Under the pieces are notes generated by a model, which searched no databases, had not been told where the DNA came from, and saw nothing but the letters and a program-made list of their open reading frames with translations. From assembly GCF_963675165.1 (NCBI RefSeq), contig NC_087383.1, positions 3,502,979 through 3,566,978 on the forward strand: a DNA stretch of 64,000 nucleotides. Direction: 5' to 3'. The position numbers were made by a program, and so were the translations under genes. Position 1 is the stretch's first letter. Every line of letters begins with the position of its first letter. The DNA comes from Halichondria panicea (Eukaryota > Porifera > Demospongiae > Suberitida > Halichondriidae). Positions 48,074 to 60,800 of this stretch are shown here, in pieces.

Positions 48074-51000
48074 ATGTGCAAAGAATTGAAGTCGTGGATC
48101 GTATATATGCTTTTTCTGGTGCTGCTGCACTGCTTGACAACAAGAGGTGATTTATTACGTAAGCTTATATAATCAGTATGCATGCATGCAGCTATAAAGG
48201 TACGTAGCTTGTATATTGTAGCTATAAAAATATATATATTGACATTCAAGTGGGGAATGTGTATATATAAGTAATTTGTCCCCTAATTTGTATACATGTA
48301 TAATAATATCTATGTAACTGCAGGACATTCAGTTTCAGAAGCTCACAATGGAGTGCAGCTGGAGATCACCACTGACCCTCTAGGGCCTGTATACACGGCA
48401 TCTTCCTGGATACGATTTGCATGCAAAGCAACCAATCACTCGAGTCCTGAGACACTCCATTATAAGTGGATAGGTTTCAGCAACGACGTCCAAGGAGCTC
48501 AAACTCTGTTGGACGAGGATCCGCTACTTGATGGAGACCGCTCTGCATACATATGGCTTCTGTCCACATCAGACGTGCAGTATGTGGAGTGTCGTCTCTT
48601 CAACAACACAGACATTCTGCAGAGCACTGGAATGGATATCGCTGTAACTGGTACGCCCCGTGCTTACGTAAATATTTAATGAAAACTGCATGTATCCAAG
48701 TGTTATGAAAGAAATTGTATACATGATTTTGGTTAGTATCTTTGACCTTGCTTACAGTAGTACGGGGTCATTTGAAAGCTGAGCCTGTTGTTTGTTTTTA
48801 TTCTCTGCTCTTTTCCACCTATATATAGGAGCTGGTGTACATTTTGAGAATGCTTTTCAAGGTGCGGTTGCCAACAACACAGCTGTAGTGAACCCAGGCA
48901 ACAATGACCTCGCTCTCCTCTGTCAATCTGCTCTTAGGAACTCCTGCAATACTGGTAATTGGAAGAACCCCAACAACGATGACATCAGCAATAATGTCAC
49001 TTCACTGAGTCAGGTGTGCAACAACTCAGAACCACCAACCAATCAGTTTTTCTCGACAGCTCAGCTGAGCCTGTCTCCGGTGCTCACCTCCGGACTGTAC
49101 ACGTGTGTTATACCGGACGAGACAATGCTGATTAGAAAGGTGTACATTGGAGTCTATAGTGACATCGAAGAGAGAGGTGGGTTTGAACCAGCATGCATGA
49201 TGTACATTATTATATTTGCATTAAGCTGTTGTATCTGCATATGATAGCTGTGTGCAGATGCAAGCATAAGTATTGGTAGCCCTTGATCCCTGAAATTCAA
49301 TTGTTGACTTGCTGGTAATTATTTAATTTAGTGGCTGGCTATTCAATTCACAATGCATACCTATACAAGCTTTGATCTAGACCAGAAGACCCTAATGTTT
49401 CATTTATTGACTACTGCATGCAGTTTACCCATAATCACATTATATGCTTTGATTTGTGCTTGAAAATAGTTAACTCTCTAATTGCATTACAGACACAACT
49501 TTTATGGCTAGGAAAACCACTTCTTGGAGATTTTGGCAGACAGCAGTCTAAACCCTTGTGTAGGGACACATGCACTTAGTATAATGGCTAAGAGTAGCGC
49601 AATATGGGATTAATAGCACCAGTAACAAGCAATGGCAAGGCTACTAATTACACGAGGCGTAGCGGAGTGCTATTAACCTTGCCAGTGCTTGTTATGAGTC
49701 CATGCACGAGTAACCATACTATTGATTTCTAATCGTGATGATGAAGTTCTCTGCAGTTTTTATTAACACTTTCGCCCACGGCCGTTATTTAAAAACAATA
49801 CGTGTCATTGACAGCGTGCAATTACTTGACCGGATATGATACGGGATTAATTACTGTACACTCTCCAGTCACTAATAGCACATATACGATAATAATAATT
49901 AGAATGCAAGCAAGCCCCATTATAGTAGATTTTTAGTGACCACTCAATGCCTATAATTAATTATAGAGCCCCTATTGCGTATCCAACATTGGTTACTTTG
50001 TTAGATTGTTTATTTAATTAATTAATACTTGTATCAAAATATGTAGACTAACAAGTGTTTAATGTTGAAAAAGGTGTGAGCTAAAATGGAATTGTTTATT
50101 TAGTCTCCCACTCCATATATATACTGAAATCGTGCACTCCTCTCCTGTTTAAAAATACCATGTGTACATGTATCAATAAATTATTGGGATACACTATAAT
50201 TATATAATATGATATTATGTCTCCTCTCTTTTCCTCTGTATATAGTGAAACCTTTCAAATCTTCAATGATGTTGACACACCAAACCGATCATGACAACAT
50301 GTTATCGCTCAGTTGTTTAACTCAGATGCTACCAAGTAGCTCGGCCGTCTGGCGAAAGGACGGTAATACGCTGTCACCTACGGATACAATAAGCACTCGT
50401 ATCAGTGTAATAAATGTGACCGATGCACTGTATGAGAGTGAGCTGGTTATGAAGTGGAGTGTCCGTGGAGTCTCGATAGTCAGCTGTTTGGTCCACACTG
50501 AGTGGAGAACATCAGGAGACTACTTCTATGACGCAGCATGTTAGTTGATATGATGACATTTCATTTTTAATTGCCTGAGCAGGCTCATAATCATATTCCT
50601 TTGTTAACAATCCCTCTTTATTGGAAACGCGATATTTAAATTAATTATGATACTGAAACTATTTAGACGAGAAGTAATCGTAATTTAGTACTCAGTTGAC
50701 ATTCTTTGCTGCAAATACAGTGCAATAACATGTCGTCTGTACCATTGTTTGTTATGTGAACACACGTGTGCTCGAGACGGTATACCTAGGTTATTAGATT
50801 GAGGGGGCGTGTGATGTACCGTATAGTGCCAAATTTTCAAGACACTTATATTTCGTGGAATGGCCTCTAAAAGCTTTCGTTGCACTGGGATGACTGTGTA
50901 CCGGAAGCCACGCCTTTAATCTTTGCACGTTATAGTAATTAAGAACAATTTTCGTAGACTTAATTTTCGTGAGATTACTAACCCACGAAAACAGCGAAAA

Positions 51001-51118
51001 TTAAGCCCCTCAAACATTTCGCGCTATACGGTATTACAGTCCCATGCACATTACACCTGCACACCTACACATTGTGTATACAACATCCTCTCTGACAACC
51101 CACCTACATGTACATGAT

Positions 51119-51211
<93 letters not shown>

Positions 51212-51214
51212 CAT

Positions 51215-51279
<65 letters not shown>

Positions 51280-52390
51280 CTAATACAGCTGCTAGTGGGA
51301 ACTTCGTAATAATGGATCTCGGAACATTGATGAGCATAGAGTGCACAGCTCCGAGTAACATTGCTCAAGTTCAGTGGTTTAGCAGCCAAAATCAAATGCT
51401 AAGTACTGGTCAGATTCCAAACGTTAAAGTCCATGGCGACACACTGTCCATAATCAATGCTACAGCCAGTCTGAACGGTGCTCAGTTCCATTGTAGAGGG
51501 GAGGACTTGAATGGAAATGTTCAATTTTGGCAGCATTATTCAATTATTGTTTCAGGTATGCTGCTTAATTTGTTTGGTAAAAACTTTGGCAAATCCATTA
51601 ACGTATCTTCTTACAATTATCAATCAGATAATTAGATCCCAAATTAATACAACTTTTTAAGGCTAATTGATACGTGTACTGTACTTTTAAAATCGTTTCA
51701 GCTTCTTCTCTCTCTTTCCAATAGTACCGACTGACTTTGTTTCCATATCACTGGCTGACGACTACACTGAGCCAGCCTTGGAAGGTGATGCATACAACAT
51801 CACCTGCTGTTATAACACAACAGAGACGGCAGCACCTATAGTCATACGCTGGTACGAAGGGATGGAGGAAATCGAATATACAATCAATCCGAATTTCCTT
51901 GTGTCTGTTGAAGATACGTGCTCCACTTTGCATTTTATGACTGTAAGTGTTGAGGAGGACGGGTATAATTACACATGCAGAGCTGAAACGGACCCACCCT
52001 TGTTGTACACTGGAAGGACTACCCTACACACAGCATATGTGACCTTGAGTGTGGATAAGAGGAACATAGTCGGTACGTATAAGTAACGTTAAGTCATCAC
52101 ATACATAAGTCGATCGTCACATGCATTAATTTTGTTTCGTGCAATGCAACCTAATGTAATTCGTTAAGGTTATTATTATGTGCACGTGGATCACCTGGGG
52201 CACAATATTAATATTGTTGCTGACATAATTATGGTATTCATATTTTCTTTTAGTCACGGATCCTGGCCTATTGGAGTCCAGTACTAGTGCTACCACAGAT
52301 CAAACGGAGTCCAGTGCTGCAAGACTCCTCTCTCTACCAACTATCTCACTTGTTCTTTTACTGACCCTATTCGTAATCTTTGTGCTGTAA
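48074..52390 (+). CDS. Ig-superfamily surface protein with five Ig-like segments, probably GPI-anchored
   Basis: Exons: 48074-48146, 48324-48650, 48829-49176, 50246-50539, 51289-51555, 51725-52072, 52254-52390. Every intron is phase 1, the standard arrangement for one-domain-per-exon Ig proteins. Product 597 aa. Residues 1-24 are a signal peptide (VYMLFLVLLHCL core). Exons 2-6 each encode an Ig-like segment of about 90-115 residues with a spaced Cys pair and, in most, a core Trp (for example RFACKA...YKWIG...VECRLF and NITCCY...IRWYEG...YNYTCRAE). Many Asn-X-Ser/Thr sequons are present. The last exon gives a Ser/Thr-rich stalk and then SLPTISLVLLLTLFVIFVL as the very C-terminus with no cytoplasmic tail. 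That fits a GPI-attachment signal with the cleavage site probably in the SSAA stretch; a tailless transmembrane anchor is the alternative. An adhesion or recognition role is inferred. No orthologue was recognised. Confidence 0.85.
49600..49715. repeat. Foldback repeat in the third intron of the Ig-like gene
   Basis: GTAACAAGCAATGGCAAGG near 49621 is mirrored by CCTTGCCAGTGCTTGTTA near 49695, and the flanking TAATAGCAC against GTGCTATTA extends the pairing. The rest of this intron (49177-50245) is plain AT-rich sequence. Confidence 0.6.
51120..51280. repeat. CA microsatellite next to a 3' splice site
   Basis: About 160 bp of CA repeat, interrupted near 51210 by a short TGCATGCA stretch. It ends eight bases before the acceptor AG of exon 51289-51555, so it replaces the usual pyrimidine tract of this intron. 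Confidence 0.95.
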
Positions 52391-55300
52391 GATAAACAAG
52401 CGGTGACAAGATTTCATTTACGAACCCTCCAACATGAGTTGTTATACATGATTCTATTGTACGTGCATGCATGTAAATTATCTGTCATATTACACTTGTA
52501 TATATTATGCTTAAAATTTTTTTGGAGAATTGTAAAAGTTATCAAGTTATCAACCTCGCAATAAATCATACTTAATAATTATTATCAAATATATATAGCA
52601 AAGCAAAATCGTAAGATCATCATTCATAATTGTATTCATATAATTATACATACATAAGTTATGTATCTCGGTACATGTATACACCATGCGTACGCGTATA
52701 CGAGAACTAATAAACAAAACAATTATAAGTTTAATTTACGCCACCAATATTAATATAAATATTTATATGTGCACAAGAGAAAGTAACACTAGAGCACTAA
52801 AGTGCAAACCCTCGGCTGTTGACGTGATAATAAAGAAACCAGAAGAGTGATAATGCAGTGCATGTAGCATGTATGAATAGCAGAGCACAGCAACTCAAGA
52901 GCAATAAAACTAAACTAACAACGTACATGCATGAGACATGCACTATGGACTGGGATCACAGCAAAGAAGCCTGGAGTCTTCTAGCTAGACTATGGCTCCT
53001 TCCAGGCTGGAGTACGTATAGGATCCAGAGTACGTATAGGATCCAGAGTCAGTCAACAACCAGTCACAATTCTACTTTCTTGACAATTGTTCCTGGTACG
53101 GGATCACTTCAGCTGAAAATACATAATCAAGCCTTGACTACGTAAGTTTAAGCTTCTTAGCTTTTGCTCGCTTTTACTCGACAAAGAAGCTTTAACATCA
53201 AAATCTGCCACTATTTAAACCAAGATATTGTTGTGTGAAGACTACCTATGCTGCAAACGCAGTGCTATGGCATCCAAGTGAGTAGATATACTCGTTACAA
53301 ACAAACAAACTAGAGCACTAAAGTGCAAACCCTCGGCTGGTGACATGATTATAAAGAAACCATATAATGTAGTGCATTGCCATAATTATAGTGATGTTGT
53401 TGTCATCATCATGCATGCATGACTTGCACAGCAACTCAGGAGCAATAAAACTAAACCAGACTGGAGGCATGCTGAAACATTTGAGAACAGGTAGTAGTAC
53501 TATAGATATATGCACTGTGGATTAGGATCACAGCAAAGAGAAGCCTGGAGTCTCAGAGAAGTATGGCTCCAGGTCCTGCTGGATCCCAGTCAGCTAAAGC
53601 AAGCTTTCTACTTTAGTGACCCTGTTCCATTGTTCCTGGTATATACAGCTTTCTACTTTAGTGACCCTGTTCCATTGTTTCTGGACCTGGTACAGGATCA
53701 CTTCAGTTATAAGTAACGCATGTGCAAGTTCTGTTCAAGCTACATTTTGCTCGCTTTTATTAGACAACGAAGCTTTAACACCGAAAGCTGCCACTATTAG
53801 AAGTACTGACTTGTTGTGTGGAGGCTACCCATGCTGTAAACACAGTGCTAGAGCATCCAGGTAAGCAGACCCAGTCACAAGCTTCTTAGCTTTTGCTCGT
53901 TTTTATTTGACAACAAAGGTTTAACATGAAATTCTGCCACTATTAAAACTAATAACTTGTTGTATGAAGGCTATCCATGCTGTAAACGCAGTGCTGTGGC
54001 ATCCAGGTGAGTAGATTCACCTGTCACAAACAAACAAACTAGAGCACTAAAGTGCAAACCCTCGGCTGGTGACATGATAATAAAGAAACCAGAAGAGTGA
54101 TAATGCAGTGCATGTAGCATGTATGACTAGCACAGCAACTCAAGAGCAATAAAACTAAACCAGACTGTAGGGATGCTGAAACATTGAGTATGTCACATGA
54201 GACATGCACTGTGGACTGGGATCACAGCAAAGAAGCCTGGAGTCTTAGACTAAGAGAAGTATGGCTCCTTCCAGGCTAGAGTATAGGATCCAGAGTCAGT
54301 CAACAACAACTAGTCACAATTCTACTTTCTTGGCCCTTATCCCTTTCCTTGCCATTCGTGAAATCTGGAACAGGAGCGTCTTTAATTTAGGTCGATCAAT
54401 TAGTGTGGATCCCGCCTCACCACGCCTCCAAGTCATTCTATTAGTCTAGATCCGGCTAGCAATTCTAGCTGGGACTCCCAGTTCTAGCTCCTTTTGTTTA
54501 GCGTGTCAGAGACTGGGAGAAGATGATTGGCACTCCCTGGCTCCTTTGGATGTACAGCTGTCCAGATCCCTAGAACATACCCTCCATTCTGACGAGTTAT
54601 CAGTGCATAGGGTGCTTACTAGATTCTTGCCAGCCAGTACAGTTCAAGCTACACACAGCACCGCTCAACTATTCTCTACCCCATTATCTAGCTAAATCTG
54701 GTCCAACTAGACAGCAGACACAGCTAGTTAATTCAGTAAAGCCAGGGGTAGCCCTACTTCTACGGTTGTTCAGTACCCACGGTAACAATTCCTCTGGGCT
54801 GGGCTAACTAGTTGAGCCACGCCTCCCAATTCTCAAGGCTAGGTACATGTCTCTGTCTAGCTGCTTCTTCAGCTTCTTGCTCAGTTTTGTGGCTTAGAGA
54901 AAGGCCAGCTACTCAGGGGGAAGAGTCCAGATGAAAGTCTGGCAGCCAGGTGACGTCCAAACGGTCAGTTATTCTTTCCACCAACTTTTTAATCTAGTCT
55001 AGTCCTGCTTGCACTGCTACTACTACTGCTGCCTACTGCTGCTACTCTTCCTAGCTAGTCAAAGGTTTCTTTTTTTTTTTTTTTTTTTTTTATAACTACA
55101 TATGCACAAAGAGACATCAAAGCTTACATCAAAGGACACAGATTTTTAGCCTACTTGACTGATAAGGCGGTTACCTAGACTACAGTTTGTTTGTCAGGGA
55201 GGAGCTCACATACAACTTCATCTAATTCATCATAACGATTCCTTACCCATTGTTGTAATTTCTACAACAGATTGCCAAGGAAAGAGTTATTCATGTTACG

Positions 55301-55798
55301 GGATCACTTCAGCTGCAAATACCTAGTCAGCAGAGGTAGTAATTCTAGCTTTCTACTTTAGTGACCCTGTTCCATTGTTTCTGGTACAGGATCACGTCAG
55401 CTGTAAGTAACCCATGTGGAAAAATCACAATGTAACATAGGGTATCTCGAATAAAGGCCGCGTGTAGTTAGCAGCTGCCAACGGGCAAGTTTAGCTTTTG
55501 CTCGCTTTTATTCGACAAAGAAACTTTAACATCAAAATCTGCCACTATTTAAATCAAGATATTGTTGTGTGAAGGCTATCTATGCTGCAAACGCAGCGCT
55601 ATGGCATCCAGGTGAGTAGAAAACCCCATCACAAACAAACAAACAAACAAACAAACCAACAGACTACTATACCCGCTGGCCGCGGCACGGCCTCGGGTAA
55701 CAAACAAACAGACAAACAGACAGACTACTATAACCCGTGGCCGCCCACGCGCCTCGGGTTAAATATTAAGGGAAGCAGTAGTTGCAGTACACATGGTT
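52391..55798. repeat. Gene-free block of related interspersed repeats
   Basis: It starts with the 3' flank of the Ig-like gene, including AATAAA at 52560. From about 52790 several similar units follow. The block ACTAGAGCACTAAAGTGCAA occurs in the 53310 and 54038 copies and nearly so near 52790, followed by a GGGATCACAGCAAAG block, a GCTCGCTTTTATTCGAC block and a CATCCAGGTGAGTAGA...CACAAACAAAC block. Part of the same family is at 18037-18510. A segment at 54535-54755 is related to 2740-2890. A run of about 22 T lies at 55069-55091. A CGCGGCACGGCCTCGGGTA stretch closes the block. No reading frame with recognisable homology was seen, so the class of element is unknown. Confidence 0.7.
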
Positions 55799-56963
55799 CT
55801 AGTTCAGTACCTCCCCCGGCATAGGCTCTCCTCTTACTCCAGCAAGAATATTTTTGATTGTCATCTCCATCATACGTTTCCTTGTGACAAGTGTAGCACT
55901 GCCTAGAGAATGAAAAAAGGAAATTGAATGAAACTTATACATGCAGGCATTGTATATGCCAGCTTTAATTATACTTATTATGGCATGGTACGTAAGAGTG
56001 AATGAGAAATGTTATATAGAGTTGAACAACGCGTACTAAAAACCAAAAACGTACTTTAAAATTCCCATCCACTAAAATTTCAGTCAACTTACCCCAGTGT
56101 GGTGTGATGGTTACATTCGACAGACTGAGAAGGGGGTGGTCTCGTGGCAATGGCTCGGGGGTAGTTACATCAAGTCCAGCGGCTGCAATTTGATTGGACG
56201 ATAATGCAGCTACAAGGGCATCTTGATCAACAACAACACCTCTTGAAACATTGATGAAAACAGCACTCCTTTTCATAGCAGCAAATTCTGTCTTGCCAAA
56301 CAATTTAACATTTTCTTTACTCCCAGGAACCACCACTACCACAAAATCGGACTTCTGCAAAAGCTCGTGTAACGAGGGAATATAAGAAACAGACAATTCC
56401 TTCTCTACAGCACCATCACATTGCCTTCTGTTGTGGTACAGCACGGTCATGGAGAATGCTCTTCCTCGCTTAGCTACCTCCATTCCGATTCGCCCCAATC
56501 CAACGATACCCATCACCTGACCACTCACTTGGTACCCAAACGAGTTCAAGTCAAAGGATTTTGTTGCCGGATCTCTACAAATATGATCTCCCTCACACAC
56601 CCGTCTTGCTGTCGCCAACAACAGTGCAAAAGCCATGTCCGCCGTAGTATCATTTAGAGTCCCTGGGGTGTTACCTATTCGGATGCCTCTAGCCTTGCAT
56701 GCTCCAACGTCAACAGCGTCATAACCAACACCATTTTTTCCAACCACCTTCACAGCAGGGAACTTGTCCAAGAGCTCCCCATTCACAGGACTTGGGTTTT
56801 TGCACACCAACAGTGCGACAATCTTCTTTCTGAACTTGTCTACTTGGTCAGGCCAAACTATAGTGAAATTTTCATCTATCATTTGCTGCAGTTCAGGATG
56901 GAGCAGCTCCTCTTGGTACACAATAGGCTTGTCATGCTTGTTCTCCTCACACTGGGAAGCCAT
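55799..56963 (-). CDS. D-isomer-specific 2-hydroxyacid dehydrogenase (glyoxylate/hydroxypyruvate reductase-like)
   Basis: NAD(P)H-dependent oxidoreductase for 2-hydroxy acids; glyoxylate or hydroxypyruvate is a likely substrate, but the exact one cannot be read. Two exons: 56093-56963 and 55799-55902, joined in phase 1 within the motif TPHWGSAT. Product 324 aa, the usual family length. The dinucleotide fold is GIVGLGRIG (152-160). Catalytic residues are Arg241 (NVSRG), Glu270 (TTPEP) and His289 (TPHWGSAT). The two arginines after the second strand (YHNRRQ, 177-181) favour NADPH over NADH. With one intron near its 3' end it differs sharply from the neighbouring genes, which have 7 to over 20 exons; a retrocopy or a transferred gene that later gained an intron are possible explanations. 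No targeting peptide is evident. Confidence 0.93.
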
Positions 56964-57866
56964 GTTTCAGCCTGGAAATGAACGATGGTCAAGAATCTCA
57001 AGTGAGCCACACCCTTTTTTCTGCAAAAAGAAGGGGCGTGTCTTGTCGTTTTGGTTCTTTGCTGGGCTACTTGTTTTTCTCCAAGATCAAGTATTCTGTA
57101 CTACAGGTATTAAGGTCGATTGAAGAGCTTTTATAATTATATATTGATATTGCATATTGATTTTTCTACAAACTAGACAATGGCTGAAGCTGCAGTTCAC
57201 CCTGAGACAAATTCGCATCACTGAGAATGAGTTAGACATGGTTCCTACGCTGTTGTCATGGAGCTAGAGTATTGAGGCCTGAAATGTGCCGGTAAAAACT
57301 GAATCCGACTCTGAATCCGAGGCGGTACATGTGTTTGACAAAGGAATTCGAAGGAAATGGAAACGAACAATCCCACCCCATGAAGATATTCACCAGCAGT
57401 CGTTACTCTCCCAACACATCTGATTGTAGCAGGAGGTATGTTGCTCTATGGTGACTACGTTGATTGATAATGTTGAGATCTACAACATCAAAACCTCCCA
57501 GTGGAGCGAGACAGACAAACTACCATATGCTTAATTGTAGTGACCAAAGAGGAATTGTCTGCAACGTACCTATATAATTATATCATTATAATTATATAAA
57601 ACATGATAATTGTAACACTCTTGACCATGAAAGAAAAATTAGTATGTAATTAATTAATGTCGTCACAATTACTACTCTTGACGCATTATGTTTAATTAAT
57701 GCATCATGGGTGCTTAATTTTGGGATTTTTATGCCTCGGTATGCATAATAATAAAATCTTGCACATAGGGTGATGGTGGCCGGTACGAAATTTAACAATT
57801 ATTTAAAAAACAAGAACAGAAGAAAACACAACACATGATGGTGGTGAAAGTGAAAAATAATTAGGG
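56964..57866. other. Spacer upstream of the dehydrogenase gene
   Basis: This separates the dehydrogenase start from the PARP-like stop; both genes run on the - strand. It contains a Kelch-like pseudogene fragment at about 57340-57533 on the + strand. The remaining sequence is AT-rich with no recognised feature. Confidence 0.6.
57340..57533 (+). pseudogene. Kelch-repeat pseudogene fragment
   Basis: Three short pieces in different frames resemble one Kelch blade: an IPP-like segment before 57400, LIVAGGMLLYGD at 57420-57455, and VEIYNIKTSQWSETDKLP at 57472-57525. The second and third pieces are offset by one base, and a TGA falls between them. No intact gene surrounds the fragment, so it is a decayed remnant. 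Confidence 0.6.
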
Positions 57867-60800
57867 CTATTTGACCCGACGAAATTTGCTAATATGTTCC
57901 ATGGCATGGTCTATTTGTTCCCTGTACTTTGGTTGCCTTGTGTCCACAGGATCCTTATGGTTTTGATCTTTGTCAAACACAAAGAAGAACCGTGTACACA
58001 CATGGTCAGAATTCGGGCACACCCAGATGTCTCCAGACTTATTTAGGTTTTTGGATGTCACAACTGAGAGGAGTGTGTGTAAGGGGATGTTAGTAGGTGT
58101 GTGGGTTGAGTGGGTTGAGACAGTGCATGTGAGGCAGTGTGGGTGTGGAGGGAGAGGGTTGGTAAAAGGGGTGGGAGAGGTACATGTATGTATCTCATGC
58201 CATGGAAAAACAAAATAGCATTTCCCCACCTTCACAAAGAGCCATGCACTTGAGGTTGACCTTTCCTACCAAGCTCTCTCTCCCACCAGGAGGCTGCAAA
58301 AATCAATTACAGTATACAGTGTAGGAGGGTTTGTTGGTGATCAATTAAAGACCAAGAGTATAGCAATCTTGTTGGTCAGTACAAGGTTTACATTTCAGTC
58401 AATGACAATTTTCAACAACCGTTCACCATTCACTACTATGTTTGTACATTGACGAATGATAATGATTCGTGACCCTTTGAGTCAGGTACAGCATGTTTTG
58501 CAGAGTCTTATCAATTCTTGTCCTATATATCGGTCTATTCTTGTCCTAGCTGTTGCTGCAACTGCAGCTCCTTCTTTAAAAGCTGTGCAGAAAATTCAAC
58601 CAGCTCCACCTCCACATTTAAGTAGTAGGTGGGGTATGTGGGCTCATTTATTATTGTACGTACTACACTTGTCTAGTCTAATTCAGTGTCCAATCTCGTT
58701 CCTTCCGAAGGTTAGTTTTGAAATGAAGCTAGACGCTAGTAACTAGATGCTGTTTAGGAGGTACTAACTATTATGTACAGATACCTACAATAATAATTAT
58801 GTCCCCATTAAAAGAGCACCCACCTTGGGCTTTGTAATTGCACTGAAATTGCCCATATAGCCAAAGGACACATTAGACGATGGACTGAGGTAGACCCCGC
58901 TACCATGAGCTGCACCGTGGAGCTGTAGTGAGGGCAATGACAATTATGGGTTCACACATTCACAGTCGTTGTACCCAGTTTAGTAGTTGACAATATTATA
59001 TCGATACATGATAGGTATCAAAGCGACGGCGCTAGGGTGTCAACATCATATACAGTGCAGTGCGTACCTGTAGTTTAGTCCCTGAGGCATTGATAAGCCC
59101 CTTCCTCATGATGGAGTGCCAGTTCTCAATATTGGAACCACTGCATTTAGGGAAATCTTTGATAATTTGTCCGATACACGTAGTACATGCATTTACAAAT
59201 TACAATGCACGCAATACATCGGTACAACATCATGCATGTACATTGCATCATAATTTTTCACTAACTATTATACCAGTAAAGATGGATGGTGATACGAATT
59301 CTGAGCTTTTATTTCAAAACTGTGCTACCTACATGTATAAGCTAAAAAGACAGTCTAATAATGACAAACACAGTACTCACTGAAAAGCGAAAGTACTGCC
59401 TGACTTGGTTTTGGCTGCTTGAAATGCTGCTTCCTTTGCAGGAGGGCTACTGATGAGTACAAACTGATACTTGGTTTTAATTGCTTTGATACGCTGGAGC
59501 AAATAATAAAGCTAACACACCGTTGAAGAAGTGTTAGTGCCAATTTAAACTTACCCTGTCTTCAGGGAGTAGGACAATGTGGGCTCTACAAGTGGCAATA
59601 ATCCTGTGGAGATTAGAATATAAAATAAAATTGGGGGAGTGACAATTTGTTTATAGCGGGTATAATTATTTGGAGAGGAAATAAATTTGCGTGAATCAGG
59701 TGAAGATCACCAAAGACTCCTGGTAATGCGTGATCAATAATTCCACGCAGCAATCGTCAACCTAAAAATCGCCAATTAATTATACTTTAATTGCCTCGTT
59801 AACCGCTATACGGTAGTACACATGAAGACAGTACAACCATTGTAGGATTTTAAACTGGGTGCTAAACCAGTACTGCACCAACATGTAGCCTCTCCATGAC
59901 GAGCTCACCATTGCATGAGGGGGAAGGCCAGTCTGTGATGTGAATCCAGCTCCTCCTTTACACCTGTACTCTGACACCGACCAGCCTGTGGGAATGAAGG
60001 AGCAGTGAAAAGGTTGAATATTTGTAGCCGAGGTAATTGTAGATGTATTTTTCATAGGGCTAACATACAGCCATGTACTCAGAGGGTGAGCAACCTGGCA
60101 ATGAAGGCTACATCAAACACGTACATGTATGTACATGTATATTTACAGATCAATTAAGGCGGCACTTGTAAACATATTGACATGCAATTAAATTGTACAA
60201 GAATCTTCTGTGGGTTACTGTGCACTCACCAGCATCAACTCTCTCGTGTTCACCACTTCCTTTAGCACGTCACATACCAGCCTGAAGTCCTGCTTCTATT
60301 TTATTAGCAGTGGGAAAAAAGCAGCAAGGGTGACTACAGAATACGTATACGTGTTGTCAAGGTAACCCTTCCATGCTATTTAATTACACGGTCGCGTAGC
60401 CTCGAGGCATAATTTGGTAAGTACAGTACAGTACAGTGTACATGTATGTACCTTTGGGTTGAGCGCTAACTCGTTGGGATTGTCAGGATTAAGGATGGAT
60501 GGAAAGGGGTCGAAGATGATCTTAGCCCTCGGATTAGTGGCAGCTGCATTGGCCATGGCTATCAGGAGATCTACAACCTATGTGTAGCGTGTGTGTGGGA
60601 GGAGGGTACGTGTTAGAAACCAAAGCCTATACTATTCTCTCACCAGAGAAAAATATTGACATGAGCAAGGGCGTATAAAAGAAGAGAGGGCATGCAATAG
60701 CAAATGAGCAGAGTTCAAACGTGGGCGGATGAATGCGCATGCATGAAATGCTAAAAATAGATATTTCTATTCTTAGCACTTCATGCAAATGCACACATTC

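Noticed and set aside
51034-51635. Long His-Thr or Val-Cys repeat reading frames
   Set aside because: They are translations of the CA microsatellite. Only the part from 51289 onward is a real exon, and it is read in the frame set by the Ig-like gene.
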